DNA of 64,000 bases from Aureimonas endophytica (GTDB lineage Bacteria; Pseudomonadota; Alphaproteobacteria; Rhizobiales; Rhizobiaceae). The notes below the pieces were generated by a model, which saw only the letters and a list, made by a program, of their open reading frames with translations, did no database searches and had not been told where the DNA came from. The stretch is from positions 1-64,000 of the forward strand of contig NZ_BMIQ01000004.1 of NCBI RefSeq assembly GCF_014642635.1, given 5' to 3'. Shown here piece by piece: positions 28,797 through 38,213 of this stretch (positions within the stretch are counted from its first letter, which is position 1; each line of letters begins with the position of its first letter). Both the position numbers and the translations under genes were made by a program.

Positions 28797-30425
28797 TCAG
28801 GTCGCCCCCATCGCCCGCGCGTCCGTCACCTCGAAGGGCGCGGCACCGAGGCGTTTGGCGATGATGTCGGCGACGCGCAACGCGTTGGCGATGATCGTCA
28901 GCGTCGGGTTCACCGCGCCGATCGAGGGGAAGAAGCTCGCATCGGTGACGTAGAGATTGTCGAGCTCGTGCGCCTTGCAGTTGCGGTCGAGCACGCTCGT
29001 CGCCGGGTCCTCGCCGAAGACCAGCGTCCCCGCCTGATGCGCCGTGCCGCCGATCGGCGTGTCCTTGCCGAGATAGAGCGTGCGATCCATCAGATGCGGG
29101 TGGATGCCGGCCTTGTCGCAGATGTCGCGCAGCTTCTGCCGCAGGCGGCGATGGCCTTCCTGGTTGGTCTCGGTCAGGTCGAGATGGACTTGGCCGTCGC
29201 GATAGAAGATGCGGTTCTCCGGCCGGGGCAGATCCTCCGAGGTCAGCCAGAAGTCGATCGAGTGCTTCGCCAGCCATTCGAAGGGCCGGTTCGGAAACCA
29301 TTGCAGGAAGGCGGGCAGGCCCTCCGCCTCGATCTGCGTACCGTCCGACTTGCCGACCATCTGGATATGGCCGAGCGGGAATTCCCAGTCGTTGGCTGGG
29401 CTCTTCTCATGGCCGAAATAGAAGTCGTTGAGACCGAGAGTCTTCTGGAACTCGGTCGGGTTCGGCTCCTTGGAGATCGCCAGCACCGTCGCATTGTTGT
29501 GGCGCATGTAGTTGCGCCCGACGAGGCCGGAGCCGTTGGCGAGCCCGCGCGCGTCGCCGTCCCGGCCGGAGCGCAACAGGAGGAGCGCCGAGGACAGGGC
29601 GCCGCAGGCGACGACCACGAGATCGGCGGCGAGGCGATGGCGCGCCCCCTCGATCACGACGTCGAGGCCCGCGACACTGCGCCCGCCCGCATCCGTCACC
29701 AGTCTCTCGACATAGGCGCGTTTCAGGAGCGTCAGGTTCGGATGGCGCTTCAAGGCGGGATCGACGGCGATCACCTGCGCGTCGGCCTTGCCGTTGGTGA
29801 GGCTCGGATAGCCGTCGAAGGGGTCGCAGCGCAGAAGCGGCGAGGTTGGCGTCGCCTCGCCCGTCTCGTCCTGGTCGAGAAGGCCGCCCATCGGCAGGTG
29901 GAAGGGTTGCAGCCCTTCGCGCTGGAGATCGTCGGCGAGCTTCTGGATGCGCGGTTCGTGCCGGATCGGCGGATGCTTGTAGGGCTTTCTCGACCAGGGC
30001 TCGGTCGGGTCCTCGCCGCGCCGGCCGCGCACCTCGAAGAACTCTTCGGCCGCCTGATAATAGGGCTCGAACTCGTCGTATTTCACGCACCATTCCGGCG
30101 CGATGCCGTCGGGATGCCGGGTGCCGTGGAAATCCTCCTCGCGCAGGCGGAAGAGCACGGCGCCGTAGACCTTGGAATTGCCGCCGACGAAATAGTGGAG
30201 CCCCGGCCGGAAGCTCGCGCCGTCGGACGAGACCCAGGTCTCCTCCGCCTGATAGCGGCCCTTGCGGAACACGGCGTCGGTGTCCCAGTTCGCCTTCTCG
30301 CGCTTCAGATAGTCGCCGCGCTCCACCAGGAGAATGCGCTTGCCCGTCTCGGCGAGCTTGGCCGCCATGGTGGCGCCGCCCGGCCCGGAGCCGATCACGA
30401 TGACGTCGTAGCGCTCGTCCTGCAT
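28797..30425 (-). CDS. GMC-family FAD oxidoreductase
   Basis: A 542-residue flavoprotein. The dinucleotide-binding motif VIVIGSGPGGATMAAKLAE starts at residue 8, GNSKVYGAVLFRLR is the second FAD contact, and the C-terminal GMC_oxred_C part contains TAHQAGTLVFG (catalytic histidine) and IGAVNPTLTIIANALR. Such enzymes oxidise alcohols or sugars, with an electron acceptor other than NAD in many cases. No signal peptide is visible. It is divergent, with a 74-base gap, from the DoxX/cupin/SMP-30/VOC operon. The ATG at 30423-30425 is chosen because the FAD fold begins there. Confidence 0.9.
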   Translation of the reverse strand: MQDERYDVIVIGSGPGGATMAAKLAETGKRILLVERGDYLKREKANWDTDAVFRKGRYQAEETWVSSDGASFRPGLHYFVGGNSKVYGAVLFRLREEDFHGTRHPDGIAPEWCVKYDEFEPYYQAAEEFFEVRGRRGEDPTEPWSRKPYKHPPIRHEPRIQKLADDLQREGLQPFHLPMGGLLDQDETGEATPTSPLLRCDPFDGYPSLTNGKADAQVIAVDPALKRHPNLTLLKRAYVERLVTDAGGRSVAGLDVVIEGARHRLAADLVVVACGALSSALLLLRSGRDGDARGLANGSGLVGRNYMRHNNATVLAISKEPNPTEFQKTLGLNDFYFGHEKSPANDWEFPLGHIQMVGKSDGTQIEAEGLPAFLQWFPNRPFEWLAKHSIDFWLTSEDLPRPENRIFYRDGQVHLDLTETNQEGHRRLRQKLRDICDKAGIHPHLMDRTLYLGKDTPIGGTAHQAGTLVFGEDPATSVLDRNCKAHELDNLYVTDASFFPSIGAVNPTLTIIANALRVADIIAKRLGAAPFEVTDARAMGAT

Positions 30426-30499
30426 CGCCGGCCTCTCGTTCCCGTTCGCGCTGCGGTGAACGAAAGCCGGCGAGCCTCGTTCCTCGCAGCGCACAAGGC

Positions 30500-30988
30500 A
30501 TGGCGGAATCGAGGTTCGAGATGGAAGTCCTGGTCGCGTTCCTCGTCCGGCTGATCCTCGTCCTGCTCTTCCTGCCCTTCAGCGCGCTCGACAAGATCGT
30601 GAACTTTTCCGGCGCGGTCTGCCAGGCCAGCGAGATGGCGCCGAGCCGCACCCTTGCGAAGCTTCTCATCCTCGCCGGGCTCTTCGTCGAGATCGTGATG
30701 TCGCTCGCCATTCTCGCCGGTCTCGCCGACCGGGCGGCGGCGGTCGTGCTCGCGCTCTACTGCATGGCGACGGCGCTCCTCTGGAAGCGCTTCTGGGCGA
30801 AGGGCGACTTCGCCTTCACCGGCCCGAGCCAGGGCCGCGAAACGATGTGGGACTTCCTGAAGAACTTCGCGCTGGCCGGCGGCTTCCTGGTGCTGGCCGG
30901 CTGCGGCAGCGCCGAGGGCACCCGCGCCTTTCTCGCCGATCCGCTCGGCTCCACCCATCCTTACGCGATCACGGAGATGTCCCCATGA
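30500..30988 (+). CDS. DoxX family membrane protein
   Basis: A 162-residue protein with four hydrophobic helices. FLVRLILVLLFLPFSALDKI near the start, the middle LILAGLFVEIVMSLAILAGL and LKNFALAGGFLVLAGCG fit the DoxX family, membrane proteins often linked to quinone or redox processes. It is first in a four-gene operon; its stop overlaps the start of the cupin gene (ATGA). A start at 30521 is also possible. Whether it passes electrons from the divergent GMC enzyme is speculation. Confidence 0.82.
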   Translation: MAESRFEMEVLVAFLVRLILVLLFLPFSALDKIVNFSGAVCQASEMAPSRTLAKLLILAGLFVEIVMSLAILAGLADRAAAVVLALYCMATALLWKRFWAKGDFAFTGPSQGRETMWDFLKNFALAGGFLVLAGCGSAEGTRAFLADPLGSTHPYAITEMSP

Positions 30989-31440
30989 GTTCCGAGGCCG
31001 GCGAGACGCCCAGCGTCGCCTATTGGCATCTCTATACCGACGAAGACGGCATCAGCCGGCAGCGGCAATGCCGGATGACCGAGTTCGAGCTGAAGTCGAT
31101 GCAGCCGCCGGCCGCGCCGCAATGGCAGGGCCGCAAGCATCACGACGGCATGACGGTGATGGTGACGGTGCAGCCGGTCGGCTGGGAAGGCGCGTGGCAC
31201 GAGAATCCCGCGCCGCAATGGATCATTCCCCTCTCCGGCCGCTGGTTCGTGGAATCGATGGACGGCACGCGGATCGAGATGGGACCGGGCGAGATCTCCT
31301 TCGGCGAGGACCAGAACACGGTGGAGCGGGAGGGGCGGAAGGGCCATCTTTCCGGCACCGTCGGCGACGCGCCGGCCGTGCTGATGGTCGTGCAGTTCGA
31401 CACGAAGCGGGCGGAAACGACGCCCTGCCGCTTCTCGTGA
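30985..31440 (+). CDS. Cupin-like protein
   Basis: A 151-residue protein whose centre looks like a single cupin barrel: a first strand set around HHDGMTVMVTVQPVG, then PQWIIPLSGRWFVESMDGT and MGPGEISFGEDQN. The usual metal-binding His pair of the first cupin motif is not clearly present, so it may bind a ligand without a metal. It overlaps DoxX by 4 bases and the SMP-30 gene by 4 bases (GTGA). The function is not known. Confidence 0.7.
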   Translation: MSSEAGETPSVAYWHLYTDEDGISRQRQCRMTEFELKSMQPPAAPQWQGRKHHDGMTVMVTVQPVGWEGAWHENPAPQWIIPLSGRWFVESMDGTRIEMGPGEISFGEDQNTVEREGRKGHLSGTVGDAPAVLMVVQFDTKRAETTPCRFS

Positions 31441-32375
31441 GCCGCCCGCTGCCGGAGCCGCAGGCGCTGCGCTTCGAGGCCAACGCGCCGCGCTTCAAGA
31501 CCTATATCCTCGGCAATGCGCAGCTCGAATGCCTCGCCAGCGACATCCGCTGGATCGAGGGCCTGCTCTGGATGGGCGACTGGAACGCGCTGCTCTTCGA
31601 GGACCTGCCGCGCGACCGCACCCTTCTCTGGCGCGAGGATACCGGCGTCTCGGTCTGGCGCCAGCCCTCGGACTATGCCAACGGACTGGCGCGCGACCGG
31701 CAGGGCCGGGTCCTCGCCTGCTCGCATCGCGGCCGGGCGATCGACCGGATCGAGCATGACGGCTCCGTCACCCGCCTCGTCGATCGCTTCGAGGGCAAGC
31801 GCCTCAACGCGCCGAACGACATCGTCGTGAAGAGCGACGGGACGGTCTGGTTCACCGATCCGCTCTACGGCATCCTCAACGACTACGAAGGCGGCCGGCA
31901 GCCTTCCGAACAGCCGCCGGCCCTCTACCGCTTCGATCCGCGCAACGGCTCGCTGCGCGCCATGTCGCGCGACTTCGACGGGCCGAACGGCCTCGCCTTC
32001 TCGCCGGACGAGCGCCGCCTCTACGTGGCGGAAACCGGCGACCAGCGCCGCCCCGACCCGGTTCAGGTGCTGCGCGTCTTCGATGTCTCGGAGGACGGCA
32101 CGGCGCTGTCGAACCTCCGTGACTTCCACAAGGTCGAGCCCGGCTATACGGACGGGCTGGCGGTGGACGAGGACGGCAATGTCTGGGCGAGCGCGGAAGA
32201 CGGCGTCCACTGCCTGTCGCCGGAGGGCGAGCGTCTCGGCCGGCTCTTCATGCCGGCTCTCGTCTCCAATCTCTGCTTCGGCGGCTCGCCCTATCGCAAC
32301 CGGCTGTTCGTCGGGTGCAGCCACGCGCTCTATGCCGTCTTCCTCAACCGCCGAGGCGCGCGATGGCCCAGCTGA
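31437..32375 (+). CDS. SMP-30/gluconolactonase family lactonase
   Basis: A 312-residue six-bladed propeller protein of the SMP-30/LRE family, calcium- or zinc-dependent sugar lactonases. The metal ligands can be located: E in WIEGLLWMGDW, N in NAPNDIVVKSDGTVWFTDP, N in GPNGLAFSPDERRLYVAET and D in YTDGLAVDEDGNVW. It starts with GTG at 31437, overlapping the cupin stop, which is the only start compatible with the family N-terminus. A lactonase next to a GMC oxidoreductase suggests oxidation of a sugar to a lactone and then hydrolysis. Confidence 0.88.
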   Translation: MSRPLPEPQALRFEANAPRFKTYILGNAQLECLASDIRWIEGLLWMGDWNALLFEDLPRDRTLLWREDTGVSVWRQPSDYANGLARDRQGRVLACSHRGRAIDRIEHDGSVTRLVDRFEGKRLNAPNDIVVKSDGTVWFTDPLYGILNDYEGGRQPSEQPPALYRFDPRNGSLRAMSRDFDGPNGLAFSPDERRLYVAETGDQRRPDPVQVLRVFDVSEDGTALSNLRDFHKVEPGYTDGLAVDEDGNVWASAEDGVHCLSPEGERLGRLFMPALVSNLCFGGSPYRNRLFVGCSHALYAVFLNRRGARWPS

Positions 32376-33124
32376 CGATCGAGGCGATCCGCCTGATGGC
32401 CGAGGACCCGGGGCGACTCGCCGGTTTCTTCGAACGCGCCTTCGGCTTCGCGCCCGTCGGCGACGGCCGCCTCCGGTTGGGCGAGCAGGCGATCGTGCTC
32501 GCGCCTGCCGGTGGCGCGCCTTATCCGGCCGATCTTCCCGGCAACGACACGCGCTTCCAGCATTTCGCCATCATCGCCTCCGACATGGCGGCGGCCTATC
32601 GCCAACTCGCCGCGACATCCGGGTGGACGGCGATCTCGACCCATGGGCCGGAGCGGCTGCCGGAGGCCTCGGGCGGCGTCCTCGCCTTCAAGTTCCGCTC
32701 GCCGGAAGGCCACCCGCTGGAGCTTCTCGAATTTCCCGCCAGCAAGGTCCCGGCGCCCTGGGCCGCGCGGTCCGGCGGACCCTGTCTCGGCATCGACCAT
32801 TCGGCGATCAGCGTCGCCGACACCGCGCGCAGCATCGCCTTCTACGAGGGTCTCGGCTTTAGCGTCGGTAGCCGCCAGACCAATCGCGGACCCGAACAGG
32901 CGCGGCTCGACGGTCTCGCCGCGCCGCGCGTAGAGGTGACGACCCTTCTGCCGCGCGGCGCCGACACGCCGCATCTGGAGCTGCTCTGCTACCGTCAGCC
33001 GCCGGCGATCGAGACCAAACCCGCCGCTGCCGACGATGTCGCGGCGACGAGTCTCGTACTTTGCGGTATGGCGCATGAGGTCCGCGATCCCGACGGCCAT
33101 CGGTTGGTGGCGGGATCGTCTTGA
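32363..33124 (+). CDS. VOC family protein with two glyoxalase-like modules
   Basis: A 253-residue protein built from two vicinal-oxygen-chelate modules. The first starts at IEAIRLMAEDPGRLAGFF and includes FQHFAIIASDM and HPLELLEF; the second starts at GIDHSAISVADTARSIAFYEG and includes HLELLCY. Metal-binding His and Glu positions appear in both modules. It overlaps the SMP-30 gene by 13 bases and closes the operon. Family members are dioxygenases, lyases and isomerases; the exact reaction cannot be given. Confidence 0.83.
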   Translation: MAQLTIEAIRLMAEDPGRLAGFFERAFGFAPVGDGRLRLGEQAIVLAPAGGAPYPADLPGNDTRFQHFAIIASDMAAAYRQLAATSGWTAISTHGPERLPEASGGVLAFKFRSPEGHPLELLEFPASKVPAPWAARSGGPCLGIDHSAISVADTARSIAFYEGLGFSVGSRQTNRGPEQARLDGLAAPRVEVTTLLPRGADTPHLELLCYRQPPAIETKPAAADDVAATSLVLCGMAHEVRDPDGHRLVAGSS

Positions 33125-33166
33125 GAGTTCACGCTTCGCCATGACGAAGCGTGCTATCGTCGCGCC

Positions 33167-33790
33167 ATGGATGAGACAGCCGGTTCCGCTTTCGACCGCG
33201 AACGCATTCTCCAGGCTTTCGACTGGCTCGGTCGCGAGGCGATCGCGGCGGGCCAGCGGCTCGATATCGCCGTCTATGGCGGCTCGGCCCTGATGCTGGC
33301 GAGCAATTTCCGCTATGCGTCGGAGGATGTCGACGTCAGCCTGCTCGGCGCGGCGTGGCCGACATGGCTGCGGACCGCCGTCGATCGGATCGCCGAGGCC
33401 TTCGGCCTCTCGCAGGACTGGCTCAACGACGCGGTCGAGTTCCATTTGAGCGCCTTCGCCGATCGGGCGAGCGATCACCAGGAATTCGGCACCTTTCCCA
33501 GGGACGACGAAGAGGTCGGACTGACGGTCTTCGTGCCGGCGGCCGACTATATGCTGGCGATGAAGCTGAAGGCGATGCGCATCGCCGATCCCGCTAAGGG
33601 CGAGCAGGAGGCGGCCGATATCCTGAATCTCATGCGGGTGGTCGGCATCACGACGCCGGAAGAGGCTTTGGCCGTCCTCGCCAAATTCTATCCGAAAAGC
33701 GCCGCGCAGCCGGAGAAGCAGCTGTTTCTGCTGCGCCATCTCCTGGCCCGGCCTCAAGGTCTCGTCGATGCGCCCCGCTACCCTCGCTGA
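33167..33790 (+). CDS. AbiEii-like nucleotidyltransferase (DUF6036 type)
   Basis: A 207-residue protein. YGGSALMLASNF followed by SEDVDVSLL gives the Gly-Ser helix turn and the DxD pair of small nucleotidyltransferases such as AbiEii and MenT. MLAMKLKAMRIADPAKGEQEAADI further on holds the conserved lysine and the second acidic site. Members of this group are often toxins of toxin-antitoxin pairs. Its 3' end overlaps the next gene by 23 bases, so the two are co-translated. An ATP- or NTP-dependent RNA modification is plausible but not shown. Confidence 0.75.
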   Translation: MDETAGSAFDRERILQAFDWLGREAIAAGQRLDIAVYGGSALMLASNFRYASEDVDVSLLGAAWPTWLRTAVDRIAEAFGLSQDWLNDAVEFHLSAFADRASDHQEFGTFPRDDEEVGLTVFVPAADYMLAMKLKAMRIADPAKGEQEAADILNLMRVVGITTPEEALAVLAKFYPKSAAQPEKQLFLLRHLLARPQGLVDAPRYPR

Positions 33791-34172
33791 CGCCTGTCGC
33801 AGGATCATCGCCGGCGAGCCGGAAGCCCGCGCCGTCGCGGAATGTCTCGACAGCTTCTATCTCGCGGCCTCGCCGGCCGAGCGCCTCGCCATTCTGGCCG
33901 AGGAGCCGCCGCTGACGGGGCGACCGGATGTCGATGCCTATATTGGCGCCATCGCGGAATATCTCGCGAAACGCCATGCGCTGCCGCAAGTGCCGGAATG
34001 GGCGGGCAAGGCTGTCCGTTACCTCGCCGAGCCCTGGTTCGCCGGCGGCGCGGAGGCGGACGGCCTCCGCGAATTCCTCGTCTATTCGAGCCCGGCGGAA
34101 TTCCGGTCCCGCAAGCTCTTCGTCGAGGCGCGGCCGCTGCGCCGCGCCCGGACGCCGCGCGAGGCGGCCTGA
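33768..34172 (+). CDS. Partner protein of the nucleotidyltransferase, unknown function
   Basis: A 134-residue acidic-to-basic helical protein with no recognised domain. It begins with [18 protein letters not shown], has several aromatic residues around [20 protein letters not shown], and ends in a basic stretch [13 protein letters not shown]. The start lies 23 bases inside the nucleotidyltransferase gene, a typical toxin-antitoxin arrangement, although here the supposed toxin comes first. A role as antitoxin or accessory factor is inference from gene order alone. Confidence 0.65.
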   Translation: MRPATLADACRRIIAGEPEARAVAECLDSFYLAASPAERLAILAEEPPLTGRPDVDAYIGAIAEYLAKRHALPQVPEWAGKAVRYLAEPWFAGGAEADGLREFLVYSSPAEFRSRKLFVEARPLRRARTPREAA

Positions 34173-34179
34173 CCGCCGC

Positions 34180-35844
34180 TCAGTGCCGGAAATGGCGCAT
34201 GCCGGTGAGCACCATGGCGATGCCATGGGCGTCGGCGGCGGAGATGACCTCGTCGTCGCGCATCGAGCCGCCCGGCTGGATCACCGCAGTCGCACCCGCT
34301 TCCACCGCCGAGAGCAGACCGTCGGCGAAGGGGAAGAAGGCGTCGGAGGCGACGACCGAGCCGAGCGTCAGCGGCTTGATCCGCCCTTCCGCACCCTCCC
34401 CGGCCGCGACCTCGCGGCCCGCCGCCTCGGCGAGGAGCGCGCGCGCCGCATCCTCGGACTTCCGCGCCGCGATGCGAGCCGAATCGACGCGGCTCATCTG
34501 GCCGGCGCCGATGCCGACCGTCGCCCGGTCCTTGGCATAGACGATGGCGTTCGACTTCACGTGCTTGGCGACGCGGAAGGCGAATTTCAGGTCGCCCATC
34601 TCCGCTTCCGTCGGCGCCCGCTTCGTCACGACGCGAAGGTCGAGATCGTCGATCACGCCATTGTCGCGCGACTGGACGAGGAGACCCCCGGCGACGGAGC
34701 GCACCGTGGTGCCGAGCGCGCGCGGGTCCGGCAGGCCGCCGGTGAGAAGCAGGCGGAGGTTCTTCTTCGCCGCGACGACGGCGATCGCCTCCTCGTCGGC
34801 CTCGGGCGCGACGATCACCTCGGTGAAGATTTCGGTGATCGCCCGCGCCGCCGCCGCGTCCAGACGGCGGTTCAGCGCAACGATGCCGCCGAAGGCCGAG
34901 ACCGGATCGCAGGCGAGCGCCTTATGATAGGCCGCCAGGATGTCGCCGCCTTCCGCGACGCCGCAGGGATTGGCGTGCTTGATGATGGCGACGGCCGCCG
35001 TGCGGTTCGGATCGAATTCGGCGACGCATTCGAAGGCGGCGTCGGTATCGTTGATATTGTTGTAGGACAGCGCCTTGCCCTGCACCTGCCGGGCCGTGGC
35101 GACGCCGGGCCGCTTGTCGCCGGTGCGGTAGAAGCCGGCCGACTGATGCGGGTTCTCGCCATAGCGCAGCGTCTCGGCAAGCCGGCCGGCGAAGCTCGCA
35201 TGGCGGCGCGGCCCATCGGAAACTACGCCGGCAAACCAATCCGCGATCGCCGCGTCATAGGCGGCGGTCCGGGCGAAGGCGCGGCCGGCCAGCCGGCGGC
35301 GCAGGTCGAGCGTTGTCTCGCCGCCCGTTTCCTCTAGGGTCGCGAGGATCTCGGCATAGTCGGCCGGATCGGTCGTCACGGTCAGATAGGCATGGTTCTT
35401 GGCGGCGGCGCGGATCATCGCCGGCCCGCCGATATCGACATTCTCGAGGATATGGCCGAACTCGGCGCCGGAATGGCGCGTCTCCTCGAAGGGGTAGAGA
35501 TTGACGCAGAGGATGTCGATCGGCTGGATCCCGTGCTCCGCCATCGCCGCCGCATGGGCCGCGTCGTCGCGAATGCCGAGCAGCGCGCCGTGGACGAGCG
35601 GGTGCAGCGTCTTCACCCGCCCGTCCATGATCTCGGGAAAGCCGGTGAGCTCCGAGACGTCGCGCACGGCAAGGCCCGCCTCGGCGAGGCTGCGGCGCGT
35701 GCCCCCGGTGGAGACGAGCTCGATGCCACGCACCGCCAGCGCCTTGGCGAAATCCACGAGCCCGGTCTTGTCGGACACGGAGAGAAGGGCGCGGCGGACG
35801 GAAACGCGGTCTGGAACGGGCGTCGGATTCGCGGCAACGGCCAT
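34180..35844 (-). CDS. purH: AICAR transformylase / IMP cyclohydrolase
   Basis: A 554-residue bifunctional enzyme for the last two steps of IMP synthesis. The N-terminal MGS-like cyclohydrolase begins at [20 protein letters not shown] and contains [13 protein letters not shown]. The transformylase domain contains [12 protein letters not shown] with its catalytic Lys-His pair and ends FRHFRH-like in TGMRHFRH. The ATG at 35842-35844 follows GAAAGGAG by 7 bases; an earlier in-frame start would place this ribosome site inside the gene. In rhizobia purH lies near a heparinase-like gene and rsmB, as in this window. Confidence 0.96.
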   Translation of the reverse strand: MAVAANPTPVPDRVSVRRALLSVSDKTGLVDFAKALAVRGIELVSTGGTRRSLAEAGLAVRDVSELTGFPEIMDGRVKTLHPLVHGALLGIRDDAAHAAAMAEHGIQPIDILCVNLYPFEETRHSGAEFGHILENVDIGGPAMIRAAAKNHAYLTVTTDPADYAEILATLEETGGETTLDLRRRLAGRAFARTAAYDAAIADWFAGVVSDGPRRHASFAGRLAETLRYGENPHQSAGFYRTGDKRPGVATARQVQGKALSYNNINDTDAAFECVAEFDPNRTAAVAIIKHANPCGVAEGGDILAAYHKALACDPVSAFGGIVALNRRLDAAAARAITEIFTEVIVAPEADEEAIAVVAAKKNLRLLLTGGLPDPRALGTTVRSVAGGLLVQSRDNGVIDDLDLRVVTKRAPTEAEMGDLKFAFRVAKHVKSNAIVYAKDRATVGIGAGQMSRVDSARIAARKSEDAARALLAEAAGREVAAGEGAEGRIKPLTLGSVVASDAFFPFADGLLSAVEAGATAVIQPGGSMRDDEVISAADAHGIAMVLTGMRHFRH

Positions 35845-35943
35845 CGACGGCTCCTTTCGGTCGAAAAACGGCAAGGTCCCGGCCTGATAGCCGCCAAGCG
35901 CCCTCCCCGCAATGCCGCGCGGGAAGCCTTCCGTCGGTCGTCC

Positions 35944-36129
35944 TTAAAAGCCGCCGGGCGGGGCCGGCACGCGCTCGGGTTCGGGCGCGGCGGCGCGGTT
36001 GCGCCGGAAGGGCTCGCTCTTCGCCGAAAGATCATCGAGCGTATTTGGCAGAACGCCGACGGCGCGGGTCATGCCGCCGCAACCGGCAAGGCCGGCAAGA
36101 AGGGAGGCGAGAAGCAAGGCGCGGATCAT
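35944..36129 (-). CDS. Small lipoprotein
   Basis: A 61-residue lipoprotein. The signal peptide (LLLASLLAGLAGCGG) carries the lipobox LAGC with C17. The mature part of ~45 residues is polar, with PNTLDDLSAKSEPFRRNR and a proline-rich end. The ATG at 36127-36129 overlaps the heparinase stop by 4 bases, so translation is coupled. I recognise no family; the function is unknown. Confidence 0.6.
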   Translation of the reverse strand: MIRALLLASLLAGLAGCGGMTRAVGVLPNTLDDLSAKSEPFRRNRAAAPEPERVPAPPGGF

Positions 36130-37931
36130 CGCGCCCGGCTTTGCCGCACCATTGCGTCCACCGTGGGGCAGGCCTCGCGGCGGCGCTGGAAGGTCCAGGC
36201 GACGTCCTGGCGGCGGCGCGGATCGAAGCTGATCACCAGTTGCAGGCTGCGGCGCGGCCCCGCCGGATCGGCGAGGAACATGCCGTCCTCCAGCGTCACG
36301 GCGGCCTCGGCCTGGAAGCTCCAGACCTCGCCATCGGCGGAGAGCAGCAGCGCCTCGCCGACGCGCGAGACGGAAATCTCGGGATGGAGATGGAAGCGCA
36401 GCGCGGCGCCGCCGGCCCCGACGCCGCGCGCCGAACCGGTGAGGCGGTCGATGCCCTGGATGAGATCGCCGCGCCGCGACAGGAACAGCATCCGCTCGTG
36501 CACGAGGCCGAAGCGCGCCGCATAGCCGTCATGGGCGGCGAGAATGCGCATGCCCTCGCCCGCGTCCTCGCGGCTCGCCAGAACCTGGTCCGGTCCCTCG
36601 ATCAGCGGCGCGCCGAGCAGGCGTTCGATCGTCTCCGTCGTCTCGAAGCGCGAGGAGGAGTGATCGGCGAGCGTCAGGGTGGAATGGGCGGCGGTGCTGC
36701 GGGCAAGGCGCCGCCAGCGCGGATCGGCGGCGTCAGGCGCGCCGCAATTGACGACGAAGCGCCGGCCGCCGGCGGAGAATTCGAAGGCGAGCGTGCCGGC
36801 ATGGGCCTCGCCGGAAAAGGCCGGCGGCGGCGGCGCGCCGGTATCGGCGATCACCACGGTGCCGCCGGCCGACAGGCGCTGATAGCCGCCTTGGCGCGCA
36901 TGCGAGATCGGCTCGCCCAGCGTCTCGTCATGGCGCAGGAGCCGCGTCATCAGCTGCGGATCGCTGGCGCCGGCGCCGTTGAACAGGGCGACCGCGCCAT
37001 CGGCATGGCGGAAGAAGCGCAGCATCGGCAAGAGCCGGTCGATGGCGTTGACGAGGCTCTTCGGCATCGGCTGGTTCTCGGCCTCCAGCAGCCGGGCGAG
37101 CGGCAGAAGCTCGGCGAGGATGGCGATGCCGGTCGCCGGATTGCGCGAGACATGGACGCCGTCGGCGAAGACCTGCCGGTCGAGCTCCTCGGCGAGGAGG
37201 CGCGTCGCGAGGCGGATATGCGGCGTGCCGGCCTGGAGGCCGATGGCGCCGGCGACGAGCGCGACGCGGGCGAGAAGCCGCGGCAGCCCGTCCGGCGCCT
37301 CGGGCGCCGCCTGACGCAGGAAGCGCTGCTGCGCGGCGAGGCTCTTCAGGAAGCGGCGCCGGAAGCCGGCATCCGCCCTGTGGAGAAGAAGATCCGAATA
37401 GGACAGCCAGGCGACGAGCCGCCGCGCCACCACTTCGGTCTCGTAGGCGATGGGCCGCTGGCGCGGCGCGACATGCCGGATCCAGTCGGAGACGAGGACG
37501 CGCGCATTGGCGCTCGCCAGCGCGTCGCCCGTCTCGTCGAGATGCCGCAGCCAGCCGAAGCCGTGGAGTTCCGCCGCGAAGGCGCGCGAGGGCGGATCGA
37601 GGGCGAAGGGCGAGCGGCCGTTGGTTTCGACCAGGAGGCCGGCGAGGCGGAAGCGTCCGCCATAGATCTCGGCGGCCAGCGCCGGCTCGCCGCGATGGAG
37701 CGGCGGCGGCAGGGACGTGAGGGTTTCGGGCACGAGGCGCGCGAACTGCCAGCCGCCGAGCGGCCCGGTGCGCAGCGCGTGGCGCGCGCGGCGGGTGGCT
37801 TCGCTCACGAGCAGGCGCATCAGGCGCGGCCGGCCGGCAAGTTGTGCCCCCACGAGTTCCACGTTCGCCTCTCCGCTCCCCTCGCCGCCGGCGGCCTTTG
37901 CCCCCGGCCGGACTTCGCCGGTCGGGGCCAT
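36126..37931 (-). CDS. Heparinase II/III family protein
   Basis: A 601-residue protein with an N-terminal alpha/alpha toroid (about residues 60-320) and a C-terminal beta-sandwich heparinase II/III domain with SAGGRRFVVNCGAPD and HSTLTLADHSSSRFE. These parts match the family found in alphaproteobacteria beside purH and rsmB, whose substrate is not established. No signal peptide is obvious. It overlaps the small lipoprotein gene by 4 bases. A role in cell-envelope polysaccharide turnover is possible but not shown. Confidence 0.87.
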   Translation of the reverse strand: MAPTGEVRPGAKAAGGEGSGEANVELVGAQLAGRPRLMRLLVSEATRRARHALRTGPLGGWQFARLVPETLTSLPPPLHRGEPALAAEIYGGRFRLAGLLVETNGRSPFALDPPSRAFAAELHGFGWLRHLDETGDALASANARVLVSDWIRHVAPRQRPIAYETEVVARRLVAWLSYSDLLLHRADAGFRRRFLKSLAAQQRFLRQAAPEAPDGLPRLLARVALVAGAIGLQAGTPHIRLATRLLAEELDRQVFADGVHVSRNPATGIAILAELLPLARLLEAENQPMPKSLVNAIDRLLPMLRFFRHADGAVALFNGAGASDPQLMTRLLRHDETLGEPISHARQGGYQRLSAGGTVVIADTGAPPPPAFSGEAHAGTLAFEFSAGGRRFVVNCGAPDAADPRWRRLARSTAAHSTLTLADHSSSRFETTETIERLLGAPLIEGPDQVLASREDAGEGMRILAAHDGYAARFGLVHERMLFLSRRGDLIQGIDRLTGSARGVGAGGAALRFHLHPEISVSRVGEALLLSADGEVWSFQAEAAVTLEDGMFLADPAGPRRSLQLVISFDPRRRQDVAWTFQRRREACPTVDAMVRQSRAR

Positions 37932-38046
37932 GATGGCGCCTTATGGTAAACGGAATGCTAAAGCGGCGCGGGTTCCGGTCCGCTCGACCGAAGCCCGGAT
38001 CATACCGGCACCCTTATGCATTGATCTTTGGTGGAGCCATCTCAGG

Positions 38047-38174
38047 CTCGTCATCCCGGGCCCGACCCGGGATCCATGCCTTCTACGAATCAGCATGGAT
38101 GAGGTCGCAGACAAATCTCCTTCCGCATCGTTACCGCCTTGGAATGGATCCCGGCTCAAGGCCGGGATGACGAG
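38047..38174. repeat. 128-bp inverted-repeat element
   Basis: CTCGTCATCCC at 38047-38057 and GGGATGACGAG at 38164-38174 are exact inverted termini. Inside, the GGGCCCGACCCGGGATCCATGCC arm is matched by GGATCCCGGCTCAAGGCC in opposite sense, so the whole element can fold into two hairpins. It lies in the 282-base gap between the heparinase gene and the NADP reductase gene. The sequence type (CGTCATCCCGG...) resembles intergenic palindromic repeats scattered in many alphaproteobacterial genomes. Confidence 0.65.
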
Positions 38175-38213
38175 GCGGAAAGGTGAGCGGATCGCTGCGA
38201 AGGCGCGATGGTG

